Counted from the stretch's first letter, positions 23,204 through 34,888 are shown. The stretch is DNA of 64,000 nt from Straminergon stramineum (GCA_963920665.1 OY987268.1:6264501-6328500), one strand, 5' to 3'. Program-made: numbers and translations. Notes: generated from the letters alone by a model not told the origin.

Positions 23204-23966
23204 TGCACACACTGGTTTCACCTGTGTACATGTAGAAAGCATGCAAGTGGCAGATTAATGTCACATTCAGTACTTTCTATGGTACTTATGTAATACTAGA
23301 TGTATGCCAAAGTACTAATGCAATACTACATGGAGTCTTTAAGACAGAGTGGAAGTTGTAGAGGACTACATAGTCCGCACAGAGGGACGATGACTATACA
23401 CAAAGGATCCGCAAGGAGAGAATCTGAAGCAGTGGGAGAAAAAATGCTAGGTCAAAATGAATGTGTCTGCCTACGAGAAAGTCATGCTTCATTAGACGAA
23501 AAGTGAAGAATGTTTTCTATGTCTCGTAGAGCAGGCAACCTACAATACCAAGCAAGAAACGAAGAAGGGTATGACGTGTAGAATGCAGTCCTACATGAAG
23601 TATTGGACGATGCATTTGAACGTGGACAAAGAACTAGAAACATGAGATGAAAAGGCTTCATCAATATGCCTCACTTGAATAGGCCCATGCATCATAGACA
23701 AGTGAAGAGAGGGACAGCAGGCAAGGGCAAAGGAAGAGCAAGAGAAATACAAAAGCCAGCAGCACTCACCCGTATTTATAAATAGGACATGGGAGGAAAT
23801 TTTCGACTAAAGAGAAAATGAGTTCATTACTGGGAATACTTGTGGACTACACGTTCCATTCCAAGAACACAGAGCATGGAATCCCACATAGTAAAAATGA
23901 TTGGGGCATTCACTTGTACTATTTCTAGTAGAAGGACTTGGTACTACTAAACATAAACCCTAATTT

Positions 23967-24340
23967 CTAGTCATTGCTTTCTTCGGTCAACATCCTTTCC
24001 AAATCTGCCAAGCTAAATTGCCGTCTGGACCTTGTTGCACAAGCATCATCTGGGGTGGCATGGAATGTGTCTGTTGCCACAGCAGGCCGTCTATGTTCTA
24101 CTGGCTAAGGTAAGGCATGCAATAATTTCGCACATTCTGCATTACTCTCGTGGACTAGTTCGTGGAAGCTAATGCGGCGTCTCTGTGAAGGCTGAGGTCT
24201 TGATGTGCAAGTGACCGCAGCACCATGGATGATGCTAAGAGGCTCCTCACGATTGAATTCCCCTTTCTTCACATGATTGAGGTCACTGGGTTCCTCCTCC
24301 TCATCACTCCATAGAATTTTCCGTTTTTGTCATCTATAAA
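23967..24340 (-). pseudogene. Small unknown transposon ORF
   Basis: A minus-strand frame ends at TAG 23967-23969. It has an acidic patch after a basic start (KRKILWSDEEEEPSDLNH), a basic middle (SRPQPSQRRRISFHELVHE) and an amphipathic end (RRQFSLADLERMLTEES). One internal TAG lies between LLHALP and PVEHRRP, again where CAG (Gln) would fit. I do not recognise it. It is upstream of the RING-like gene on the same strand and could be a separate short nuclear protein. Confidence 0.4.
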
Positions 24341-25094
24341 GAGGAGCTGCCCTCAATACTTTCGATTTTACCATGCTGCCACCGTGGTTTTATACTTTTC
24401 AGTACTTTGATGACGATGATCGACTATTCAACAACTTCTAACAACAGATGATGATCCGAAACCCTAAACTCTAATGGAATTGACAATAGAAGTATGAGAG
24501 TGTCACTAACCTACGCAGCCGTCCAAATGTTTGACTTACGATGCCCTCGGAACAGCAGCGATAGTTCTGGACGCACACCTTGACTGCCCTCCACTGATCA
24601 ACGAACTGCACATTGATCCACTCCATGTACTTTGGGGATTGTACGCACTATCTCTCAGTCATTTGAACCGCCCTTCGCACCACAACTACGGATATACAAT
24701 GTCGGAGAAGAACACCACCAAAAGCCTTACGGTCGACACTCTTGCAACGAAACGGTCATGCAAGGAGGCAGTTGGGAGCGCGATGATTACCGAGCACAAG
24801 CTACGTCCTGAACAGAAAATGTTGCATTTCACAGGAAACCCTAGGTGAACGTGTTGGGCGAATTAAAGGAAAACGGCAAATTGAAGGAGACGACGGAATT
24901 GCGGATGACAGCAACTGTCGCAAGAAATCATCCTTCCCTGACATTTGCTACTGTCATCCACTACCATGGGTCCACGTGTCTTCCCAATATTTCATCTCGA
25001 TTCCAATCAACGGTCCACGGTTCATCTCCCGTACCCTTCATAGTACTCGCAGGACTCGTAGTACTAATAGGACTGACGCAGCGAACACCGAAAA

Positions 25095-25130
25095 CGCAAC
25101 AAATAGAACAAGTGTTTCTTGCAACCACCC
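25095..25130 (-). repeat. Right terminal inverted repeat of the 15.5-kb transposon
   Basis: Read on the minus strand it begins GGGTGGTTGCAAGAAACACT. It is flanked by ACAT at 25131-25134, matching 9622-9625. Confidence 0.8.
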
Positions 25131-25545
25131 ACATGATATTCTTGACAATTGACTTTGGTACCTTTTTGAACATTTAAGGAAAAAAAATGAAATCCTTGTT
25201 AGATACAATCTTAACTTGTAGTAATCTATTGCAAGCCATGTTCTCAAAATTTTAAAATATTTCTACCTCTATATGCCAAATCTTCACATTCATTGATATA
25301 TTTCAACAATTCAATTCTACAATGATCTAAATGTTCTCTAGAGCAAAAAGAATAAATTAAAAAAAAAACATGTAGAATGTTATGTATTCCATTAAATAAT
25401 TAAAACTTTTCTCATTTTACTTTCCATAACAAGGTATGTTGGCCTTTGTAGCATCTTATATGAGTTGATCAAATGCACTAGCTCGAAATGTATCACCACT
25501 AATCAAAGTTGGTTTGAATCCATTTTTCGATAGTAGTGGGTTTAG

Positions 25546-26867
25546 GGTTGCCTTTATCCCCTAAATGTCCAAAGTATTATCTAGAATTGACAATTTGAAA
25601 AAAATCATCATAAAGTATTATTTGGAAGAATATTTTGGAATTCATGTACAAATTAAAAGTTATAGATTTTGAGTTGTAGATTTCATGTATATAATTAGAT
25701 TCACCTGTTATTATCAACAATATTATTTTTATAAATTTTGAAAGGAAAATTTCAAATTTCCTTCTAAATTTGATTATAAAAAAAATATTATCATTTTTTT
25801 AGTACAATTTTTTGGAATTGATTTGAAATGAGCTTCTCTTAATATGGTGATTTTTTGGAATTTTTGTGATCTTTAAATCTGTTGACTTCATTTTTGCAAA
25901 TTCACTTTTGAACTAGAGTCAATGCAATTTTACTTAGTCAACCACTTGACATAGTTGCACATGTGTAGTTCCACAAAAATATGTATTGTAATAATATCAA
26001 ATCCAACCATCAGATAGGACAACAACTTGATAAAGTATCTTTACAAGTTAAGATGACTTTCATCCAAATAGTTATGAAGATGAAACTTGAGTTTCAATCT
26101 GTTCGTCATCCAGAAGGTGGACATCAGAGCGCTTAGGCCATCTATAATACATACTCAACATACAAGCCCTATAACGGTAAATGGCGGGCCATTCCATGAG
26201 GCCCACACAATGCTGATTCTCTCTTTGGAAAAATTGACTTAATGCAAAGCCAACAATCCAAATGTCAAATGGAGTTTTCTATATTATATAAAGAAAGAAA
26301 GAAAAGAATCTACATTAAAAAAATACTTTCATAGAAACAAAGGAAGGTTGAATTGATTAGCACTTACACCAATGCTTGAAAATCGTTGACAATAATGACT
26401 ATTTCTACAAGGGCCAACTTGTGGGCCCTTCACATTTTGCAAATTAGCTGGCCCCAAGTGGTTGCATATGGAGGTTGTGGAATTAGAGGCCCCAATGACA
26501 GTTGCATTGGAATGAAATTTCAATTAGAAATTACTCTGCACTCCGCACATTGCTAATACTGAGGTGGGAGCATCGAAAACCATCAATATAAGCAATTCAA
26601 CATAGTTGGAGGCATCTTTTCTTTAAAAATTTATTTTTGTAGTATTAGCAAGTGAAAATCATGAATATTCAAAAACAAAAATGCATTTTTTGGATGTTGT
26701 ATGTAATTTCTATAATTTTTCAAAGTAATGGCTCCCTAGACCACTGAATGTGTCACGTAGGTGAACCCAAATTTGAACTCTGCGAAAATCAGTTGTCAGC
26801 GAATTATAGTTAAGTATGTGCCCTTCACATGTGTTAGCCAATCAAAATTAAACATATGGAGGACACA
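25546..26867. other. AT-rich intergenic DNA
   Basis: No gene was identified. The left part adjoins the SRP54 remnant and may hold its eroded N-terminal exons, but none could be read. Confidence 0.45.
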
Positions 26868-26871
26868 TTAA

Positions 26872-27093
26872 CCCTTAAACGCCGGCGCGGACATTTTGTG
26901 CCCGATGGATGACAAGGAATTTTCCTATGTAGGATAGAAGTGCAACTATTCATCCTTGGAATTAGGGGTGGAAAGGGAAGATCTTCTACACTAGTTTGAC
27001 CTCCAATGGATATTTTTGGTTTTAGTAAAGTAGATAATGTCACATGGTTCCAAAAGCCATGATTTCCACGGTCACCAGTCTGTCCTTTAAGGG
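26872..27093 (+). mobile_element. piggyBac-like MITE copy A, 222 bp
   Basis: It is flanked by TTAA on both sides (26868-26871 and 27094-27097). It begins CCCTTAAACG and ends CTTTAAGGG, an inverted repeat of about 9 bp. TTAA target duplication with CCC/GGG ends is the hallmark of piggyBac-type transposons. No ORF. It defines the reference orientation for the other copies. Confidence 0.85.
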
Positions 27094-27097
27094 TTAA

Positions 27098-28245
27098 TTA
27101 AAGTCTAGAGACACATTTAGTGATATATAGGATACAAGGATGGGATCAGGGACGCTATATTAATGGGTGTTTCTACCTTCAGTTATGCTTGTCGCAGGCA
27201 GCTGCCCTTAACTGCCCTTAAGAGTTTAATTTGACAACAAGGCGAAGCTACTCCTGGAAGGTAGCTTCTCCCTACTCACATGGAGGTGAACTTCAGTCTC
27301 AAACTCACGTACTCTGTTTCTTCTTCGGGGCCGCAGCATGGAAGTTCGATCTAAGACACACAATGTATCAACTCCCACCGCAAACGTGACGACTTCAGAA
27401 TTGGAGAATCGGACGAGTCTGTCGAACCCTATTCCTTGTTACTTCAAATTCTTGAGGACAAGTGCGTTGGGGAGATTTAGGGCTAGGGTTTAGGGTTTTA
27501 GGGTTCAGGGGTCGTCTATTGTGCTGATGGTGGACGCTGCTACTATCTAGGTTAGCAACGATTCAGTCAATCATGATCGATTTCGGTTCTTCTTTAAATT
27601 TCTAGTTTTTGCGTGTTTGCTGTATTTGAGACCGCATCTAGCATTACAGATGTTGCCACAGACTGTAACTGTATGTTGCAAGTAGTTCTATCTTTCGGGG
27701 TGTCACAGTGCACAATTTCAGCCACGAGACTCTGTCGTTTGTTTTCAAACCCGGCCTTGAGCGATTCTGAAACCCAGAGCTTCAGAATCTCGAGGAAATT
27801 CGAATCCTCTCGTTGAAATTGCGTTGCTGATATTTTCTCCATTCGTGGAGGACAAGTCGAAAAAACTGATACCCCTACTAGGGTTTGGGTGACAGATTTG
27901 CAGGTTGTTGTCAAATTGGGTACAACATGATGAGGGTTTAGAATTTAAAATCAAAGGTGACAGATTTGCAGGTTTGTTGCAGAATAGGGGTCAATGCGAT
28001 ACTTTTATCTTCATAGTTGTAATATCTAGTTTTGTATACAAGTCTCGATTGAGAATCGCCTCTTCATGCGTACCTCTTGTATTCCTCTCTGGACCCCTAT
28101 TTTTTTCAGGGAGTGTCGGTTCTTTCAGCTTTAGGTGAAGAAGAGGCGGTCAATTTCTGGCAGGCAACTCAAAAGACTGATGATTGTTCTTGTGTGCGAG
28201 ATGCTTGACAGGCGAGGCCTTCCTTCTAGAGTTAGGGGTTTGAGG
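27098..28245 (+). promoter_or_regulatory. Promoter and leader region of the Rpp14-like gene, with telo-boxes
   Basis: A run near 27481-27507 (gctagggtttagggttttag) carries telo-box motifs (complement AAACCCTAA), common upstream of plant genes for RNA-processing and translation factors. The rest to 28245 has no clear ORF and probably holds a 5' UTR with one or more introns. Confidence 0.45.
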
Positions 28246-28675
28246 ATGCCGGCACGCAAGTCGCGAGGACAGCGCAAGCTGGGTCACACTTACATTCGTC
28301 TCCATCTGTACGCCTTCAATCTTTGCTGAGTGATTCCATTTTAGTTGGTGATTACGCATCGTATGGTCGTGGTGATTCACATCGTCGAACCTCTGGAACG
28401 CTTGAGTGATTCTTGTTGTGTGTGTGTTTTTCGGACAGAAATTTCGATTCTTCCAAACTCAAGGCATCGGAGGATTTGTTCACCGAAGCTTTGGACTCGG
28501 CACTCACAACCCTGTATGGTTGTATCGGCGGTGCGCTGAACTGGGATCTTGTGAAGTTCCAAAACGAGATTGGCATTGCCACAATTCAATGTCAGAAAAG
28601 GTACCTGGCAATCGAATAGCTCCTCACCTGCATTCCAAAAAGGACTCTGTCAGAGTCACGATTTCAGCTATGTGA
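28246..28675 (+). CDS. Rpp14-like subunit of RNase P/MRP (small, three exons)
   Basis: Rpp14/Pop5-type proteins are subunits of ribonuclease P and MRP, which process tRNA and rRNA precursors. Exon 1, 28246-28307, encodes MPARKSRGQRKLGHTYIRLHL. Exon 2, 28439-28600, encodes NFDSSKLKASEDLFTEALDS, then ALTTLYGCIGGALNWDLVKF and IGIATIQCQKR. Splice phases match between these exons. The pattern of a beta strand, a helix, LYG-like G-x-x-GAL, and a second strand pair fits human Rpp14 better than Pop5. Exon 3 is uncertain: using CAG at 28651-28653 gives a stop at 28675 and 81 aa, shorter than usual, so the true 3' end may differ. Identification is from remembered family pattern only. Functional copy likely, as no internal stops are seen. 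Confidence 0.5.
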
Positions 28676-30422
28676 CTCTAGTGGTTTTCTAAAACCCCAA
28701 TCGCCTCCATTCTCAGAACTTTGACACCCCCTAATCATCGCAGTAAGTTGTGATCAATGATCGGTAGCGCTTTGGGTTCTCAGTGTTATATGCTAATGTA
28801 AAGCCCATTAAGTTTAAGACTGGGTTAGAGGACCTGCCATGTAGGCCCGGCGTTTTACATACAGTAGTATTGAAATCAATGATATCCTATCCAGAGGGAT
28901 TTAGTTTATTTATATAATCCATAGTTCAATGAGATCGATCGGCAGGGATTCTTCAAACTAGCGTAGGTCGGAGACCCTGACATGGTTGGCTGTGATATTT
29001 GACAGTGATGAAGAGAGAATATGGGCAGCAGCAAGCTTCCTGACCCAAGTGAGGGGCTCACCGTGTCGCCTTCAAGTTCTGGAATCGTCTCCCTCTCTCC
29101 TGCCTACTTCGGAGCTCCCTCGCCCACTTCATGTGGACTTGTGAAATGTGCTTCTATGACATGCGCTCAATGTGGACATTCACCACCAGACTTCAGCTTG
29201 ATTGCCAAATAGCTTCGAGGGAGGAAGATTGTTATTACTGCACTCATTTATACTGTTAGTGCGTGTTGCATTTTCAAAGTCACAGTATTTGTAAATATTA
29301 CAGGCTTAAAATATCAATCTATTGTAAGCTTACTATACTAATTTCCACGCAAGTAGAGGTTTGTAATGACATGTATTCTGCAGTGGCATTAATTCGATAA
29401 ATCTCTTTGGTGAGTTTCAAGGTTGAAGTAAGGTAGGAGGTCTTTCAAGGTTTCAACGTAGAGGACGCTTGGGCTTTAAAAGCGTCCTCTAATGTGGAGG
29501 ACCATTTTGCTTTCTCATAGCACCAGCAGTGTGCAAATAGTGCAAATAGTGTACATTTCAGGGGGGATGCTTTTAGTGACCACTACATTCCAACTTAAAA
29601 AATTCATAACTAATTTCAGAAAGCTCCACAATATATGAGACAACTTGGGTTAGATTCTAATTTCATTTGCCTTGGAACTTTATGAACTTGCTACCTTACT
29701 TTCAAATTGGAAAGAAGAAAGTTGTTGTGCTCACAATCTATTTCAGTAACTACCTCCCACCTGTAGAGTAGGTTTCATTGAGATTAGGGTGAGGAGCCGA
29801 TAATCAACACTAAGTTATACTCCGTAAACAGAGCTGTGACTGCATGCTATCTAATATCTAAAACAAGATGAGTTGTTGAAGACGGTGAAATAGTCATGTA
29901 AAGAACACAAGTTACACTCTACTTTCACAACCACACTAAACATCTTGTCAATGGTTACATCTTAATGACTGATGTGAAGGCACAAACATCCAAACTGAAG
30001 CTGACTCTAATTGGGCAATAATAATTTATTTACTCCGCACCAAAATGTTCAAGATGGTTTCAATTGTACAAGAGATCTATTTTGTAAGCATGCACAGGAA
30101 AAGATGAGGGCAACAGTGTCTTTCAGATGGATACTGCAACCATTTCCAAGCTCTCATAGTTTCGACCATTTCCAAGATCTCAGAAAGTTAACCTTGCATC
30201 TACCGGTAATCAATGTCACTCATTTGTACAATCAATTCGCTTTCCTGATTATGTAAAGCACGGGAAAGTTCACAAGCAAGAGCGAAAAGAGTAGCAAAAC
30301 AATTTTCAAAAACCTGTGCTTCAATTCTGCCACTCTTGGAGCAGGTGATCGTCAAAATTTGTTAATTGGGCATGCTTAAATCCTACAATGCAATTTTTTT
30401 GCGCCTGGAGCACATGCCCCAT
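28676..30422. other. Intergenic region between the Rpp14-like gene and MOC1
   Basis: The two genes converge here, so both 3' UTRs probably lie in this stretch. A frame at 29021-29212 is Ser/Pro-rich with no known domain. A 12-bp-stem hairpin (TAGAGGACGCTT, loop of about 8 nt, reverse complement) lies at about 29459-29491. No other gene seen. Confidence 0.45.
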
Positions 30423-33400
30423 TCAATCTTGCTGTATCAATTCAGTCTCCTCATCGAGTGTTATCGGTGGAGGAGACAAACCCTTTCCGAATGCTGCAAT
30501 GAGGATCGCATCTGCACGACCTACAAAATCAAGCGTTCAAATTACTCCCTCACCCTGATATGGTTTATATCTTAAGAATAGAGAAGCTGAGCTTGTACCC
30601 AAAAGTGACTAGCAGCAGGAAAAAAAAAAATAGAGAAACCGAAGCAGTGTTTACAAATTAACAATTCCAGATGTCACTAGAGTTAACATCCTTAAACTCG
30701 TTCAAAATGGGGGTGCTGACCGTGTTTCAGAGAAAAGTAAGGGTAAATCTAATGAATAATGCCACGCATAGGGGTTGGGGTTCCTAATTTGAAATAGTGC
30801 TTAATTTAAAGGATAACTCTAATATCTCAGTAAACAAACAAACAATTCAAGACAAAGATGTTCTTCTAGCTAAGTCTCAAAGGAGGAATTTCCGTACCAT
30901 GATCCTTTTTGCGCTTCAGCTGAGATCCCAAATCAGGGAAGAGAGTCATGGCCAGGATTCTACTATCATCCTGCATCCAAGAACATTCGACAAAAGCTTA
31001 TTGTTATATGACATTCCTATGTCTTGCCTCAGACAGCTTCATCGAACTCAAAAGACTTTCGTAGTCACTATCACCCTCTCTTATTAAACTGCCTCGAGGG
31101 GACAAATGGGCTTCTAAATGCACTCACACGTGTCATACTTGATTGCCCAACATTACTTCTAAATGCACTCACATGTTGCGTACATACTTGATTGTACACA
31201 ACATGACAGACATACACGGAATTTGCACATATAGAGTATCATTACAGAGGGTTGAGAGTAAAAGAAATTTGGCAAAGAACGCAGACCTTGGTATACTGTC
31301 TCCCAGATATTCCCATCGCGCTCTTCCATGCTTGAGCTCGCACAGGCACCACTTTGAAGCCTAAGGCCATAAGTATTCCAACCCACATACCATAGCCAAA
31401 ACCACAACCATACCAACCCTGCAACAAATGAAGCAATATCATCTTAGACAAGTGGAAGACAACAAGCTCAAATATTTCCACAAACGTCTACCCATACTTC
31501 GCCATTCTTCGCATATTCATGTATGCGCATAAGTAAAAGAAAACATAAGAGTTCAGCGAAACCAAGAATAAAGACCGAGAGGTCCTAATACGATTGGATG
31601 CAACATATGGTAGATTAGTGCATGCCATCAGCTACCTGCTTTCCATCCTTTGGAAAAGGCGCGGCTTGCTCCACATATGCTACACTACCTGCAAGTGACC
31701 TTGCCAGAAGGCCAAAATTAGAGCGGAATAAGATAGATCAACTAATAGGTAACAGCACCTCATTGTGACCATGGCCTGAAAGTGAACTGATTCAAATGTA
31801 CATGGTCTGAACATGAGAGCCCTAGGTTGCTTCAGAATTAGCACTTTGAAAATTAATAATTCAATCATAAAGAGTCCCAAGAAGCATGCTAAGATGCGTT
31901 GGAATTATCTCTCAAATTCCAATTGAAATGAAGGCAGTCAAATAAATGGAACCATGTTGAATGCATATTTGAATGCTCTTAGACGTACATACCTAACCCA
32001 CAGCCAACCAAAATCAAAACACAAACTTGCAGCGAAAAATGACTACGGATAAATGGACGGAGGCAGGACCACAAGATGCACACCTTCTGGTGCATTGATC
32101 CCGTTCACCAGATCAACAATCGAGCTTGCATCATGCCGTCGTCTCATGGTTTTCCCAATCTGCACTTTCACACATGGAACGTCCAGAACCTGCAGCACGC
32201 GGTGTCAAGCAGGAAGGACCACCGACAAAATATTCATCAGCTTTCCGATGCCTTGATGGATCTTGTCATGAACACCAAAAATTTAAGTTCATTTGATTTC
32301 TTCATATGTCAGAAGAAATGAGCGTTCGTGGGCAACAAGCATTGATGGAGATTACCTCTTGACTAGCAGCCCGCAAGACAGCAATTGCACCAGAGACATC
32401 AGGATCTATCCCAAGCACACAAGCATTGCTTGGTACATCACTAACCTGCACGAATACAGGAGCATTAAATACCTGTCCAAGACAAACTGGAAAACGGTCA
32501 GCAAGCTAATTCATTATGCAAACATTTCCACGTTCTCATACCTACATTGAGATCATCAAATCCAACACTCCAAGCCGCTGCCTCCAGATCCTCGCACAGC
32601 TCCTCTGGCACTGGACATAGGCAGACCACAGAAATAAATGAGACCTGCATCACATCTCCATAAGCAGCATATATTCAAGAAGGTTTCCCATTTCATTCTG
32701 GAAGATGCAAATGTACGAACATCTTAAGTTATGAACTACATGCTTACATTCTGTTAATTCTCCTTCCTCCAGATCTGATTCCTCTGGACTTTGTATCTGA
32801 CTATAGTCATTCTCCCTCGTAGTTTTCTTGACAATAGTTTCAGAAATTTCCGTAGCAATTTTCATTCCTCTGATTAGCGATGGCTGCCTGGACCTGCACA
32901 AGCCCAGCTACTAACCTTCAGTAAAGAAACAAGAAAGGATCACACCAACTTTGAGATCCTTCTACAGTTCATTATTGGGTTCATTATTGAGTTCTTCTTT
33001 CCAACTCCTGAAGAGAGTAACTTAAATACAACACCGATCACCTCAAAACATTGTCAAAGTACAATTATAGGCAGCTCGGAATGTGAAGGAAGAAGAGCTG
33101 AAATTACTTGTTCCTGACAAACGTTGAAGGTATGCGCAGTCTGGCCACCATTGGGACACTTAAGGATGACCAGTCGATAGTGGGCTCTACTTGGCAGAGG
33201 CGACATTTTGTAAGAATTCGACTTTTCCAGCATGCACACAAAGGTACCGTTTCCTTCTGCCATTACAGGGTAAACAAAACAAAACAATTCAAATTGCATC
33301 CACTTCGCGTTTCTCGTTATCGATTCAAATCTGAATGATTATCCTAAATACTATCCAGGATAACATCGCAGACATAGCCACCATAACATTCTAAAATATA

Positions 33401-33862
33401 TCACCTGCGCCCTATCCACTGTAGCACAAAAAGAATCTCGGGCACTAAGACATTAAACAGCTGGCCCACTTTTGAAGCAATTTATTCTATTGCTAGGCAT
33501 GCTATATCATTCCACACGCTGGATGAAAGGACGTAAATAACTCTAATGCGAGCCACAGTCGCCTTCGCAAACATGAAATGAGGCTTTGCACAAAAAAAAT
33601 CTGGATTCCTTTCTCAACTCATTGTTCACTAATTGCAAAGGGCGTTCAGGCAGCTCAAGAATATTACGAATAGTTTAAAAAAAAGCACAATTCAAACACA
33701 GAGAGTGTGAATATAAATGACGGGTGAACACCGTACCCGCTGCTTTTCAAAGAGACTGGGAAGCTTGCCCAATGAAACAGACGACACCATCGACGGCGTG
33801 AATCTTCCTGTCGCTATAGAAGCTCCCACAGTCGCCACACCTTTCCAAGGTCCTCCCTTCAT
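30423..33862 (-). CDS. MOC1: Holliday junction resolvase MOC1, chloroplastic
   Basis: MOC1 is the RuvC-fold resolvase that cleaves recombination junctions in plastid DNA and is needed for nucleoid segregation. Well-supported exons, in protein order: an exon at about 32740-32897 (SRQPSLIRGMKI to LEEGELTE); 32546-32644 (CPVPEELCEDLEAAAW); 32356-32445 (VLGIDPDVSGAIAVLRAA); 32084-32189 (VLDVPCVKVQIGKTMRRRHD); 31636-31688 (AYVEQAAPFPKDGKQ); 31287-31418 (GWYGCGFGYGMWVG to GRQYTK); 30898-30970 (DDSRILAMTLFPDLGSQLKR); 30423-30520 (GRADAILIAAFGKGL). The acidic catalytic residues are visible in GIDPD, YVEQ and near the KDH-RADA end. The N-terminus is less sure: exon 33737-33862 (ATG at 33862) encodes a Ser/Thr/Arg-rich, acid-poor start (MKGGPWKGVATVGASIATGR) suited to a plastid transit peptide, but joining it to 32897 was not resolved. 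Confidence 0.88.
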
Positions 33863-34483
33863 CGTTATCTTCACGAATACAGCAATTCACTACTCGTCCC
33901 CTTTCAAAGCCTCGTGATATAGGCTATTGTTCTCTCAGATCCCAGACTATTGAATAGCGGGAACACCCTATCCACAGACGCACCAATACACAGAAGAAAA
34001 AACCTAAATAAAACCTTCCAGTCACCCCCTGGCCAATGTGACGATGAAGCTCTGGAACCAAGCCATTTTCTTCGCATGCAAAGCCAGGTCATGAAAGCTC
34101 CAAGAGGTTCAACATTACAGTAGGAAAGCCAATGACTACTCACTTAACAATTTCTCACTGGATATCATGGCCATTTGAAACTTCAATGAATTGTTACATT
34201 ATTCTTCAGATTTCTAAATCGGGAAAGCGTTGTCCAAAATGTGCGAACATACCTGTTCACCATCCAAAACGAGAGTTCTTTGCATGGCAGTCTAGGTTAC
34301 AGGCCTCTCCTTCAACTTTGATCTCCGCATCCAGCCTGCAGGATCAACCAAACACCATTTGAAAATTAGAACCATTTGAAATTTTTTGGAAAGAAATTGG
34401 ATGAATCCTACGATTGTAAAACAGAAAGTCACAGTAGATACCGCGAAATTCGAACTCCCTCTATCCAACCGCATCGAAGTACT

Positions 34484-34888
34484 GAGGCGAGTGCAGAAGC
34501 AAATCTACAGTCAATCACAGCGCATAACGAACAGGTGCTCAATGCACTCAAAGGTGAGCGAAAACCCTAAATTTCGCTCCACCCCGAGTTTCGGGATAAA
34601 GCTTCTAATCCCTCGAAGTCATAATCAACGATAACTCTGAAGTCCTTTCAGCTAATTCACCAATCCGAAACGATTTCAAACTACTGCCAAATAAACATTC
34701 ACTTTTTTCAAAACTCTCGTTCCATTTCTTCTCGAAATTAAAACAAAGCGCCAAGCAGAAAAAACTTCAGAAAACTCCAGATACGCAAATCGAAGTACCT
34801 CGCGAGGAAGGTCGAGAAAGTAGAGGTGAAATCAAAGTAGAGAAACGCCCGGCTATGGCTAAAACCCTAAAACCTCACTTGCAAGAAC
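34484..34888 (-). repeat. Left arm of the MOC1/SR140 promoter-leader inverted repeat
   Basis: The reverse complement of this segment aligns along its length with 42781-43185, with few indels, at roughly 80% identity by eye. Shared blocks include CTTGCAAGTGAGGTTTTAGG, CAGTAG followed by ATCGTTTCGGATTGG, TGAATTAGCTGAAAGGACTT and ACTCGGGGTGGAGCGAAATT. Similarity stops sharply on the gene side. It lies upstream of the MOC1 coding exons and probably includes its promoter and 5' leader. Confidence 0.85.

Larger units (their letters stand above)
9626..25130. mobile_element. Giant DNA transposon, 15,505 bp, with transposase and SET-domain genes
   Basis: The left end (from 9626) and the reverse complement of the right end (to 25130) share a terminal inverted repeat starting GGGTGATTGCAAGAAACACT. 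There are two mismatches in the first 25 bp, and weaker similarity continues to about 40 bp. ACAT flanks both ends (9622-9625 and 25131-25134), a 4-bp target duplication like that of the short relative. The ends and outer 500 bp are AT-rich. The interior is more balanced in base composition and rich in the palindromic hexamer AGTACT. Content: transposase-like gene (+) at about 10.8-16.2 kb with a nested solo LTR; SUVR-like SET gene (-) at 16.6-18.3 kb or longer; a coiled-coil/RING-like gene (-) at 20.6-23.2 kb; a small unknown ORF (-) at about 24.0-24.3 kb. I cannot place it in a named superfamily. Confidence 0.82.
7384..25545 (-). pseudogene. SRP54 (signal recognition particle 54 kDa) pseudogene, split by two transposons
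   Basis: SRP54 is the GTPase of the signal recognition particle that binds signal peptides. Recognisable minus-strand pieces, in protein order: about 25430-25545 (KNGFKP, GDTFRASAFDQL, a TAA stop, DATKANIP); 9400-9560 (DPLKIIQEGINKF, then LIIIDTSGWHKQELSLFEEM); 9110-9180 (VVFVMDKNIGQSTFDPAKTF); 8265-8328 (NIGAIIV, then a one-base frameshift, then KMDRHAEGGGAP); 8020-8090 (FFGTGKHLEDFELFDPK); 7400-7647 (M-domain-like, ending SRVDSLTNGGAL). The G-domain DTSGR motif is DTSGW here, so the copy is inactive. A 770-bp element interrupts the exon between AKTFKDCT and NIGAIIV. The 15.5-kb element lies between the first two pieces. Pieces N-terminal to 25545 were not found. Confidence 0.85.

Noticed and set aside
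26872..27093. Kolobok-type origin for the TTAA MITEs
   Set aside because: Kolobok also targets TTAA, but the CCC/GGG tips fit piggyBac better. Left as a possible refutation rather than a call.
29459..29491. Hairpin with a 12-bp stem after the Rpp14-like gene
   Set aside because: It is short and common by chance. No evidence for a terminator or structured RNA in a plant nuclear context.
34484..34888. A second, truncated SR140 gene at the MOC1 side
   Set aside because: Similarity stops before the SR140 start codon and no SR140 coding sequence follows; the downstream exons are MOC1.
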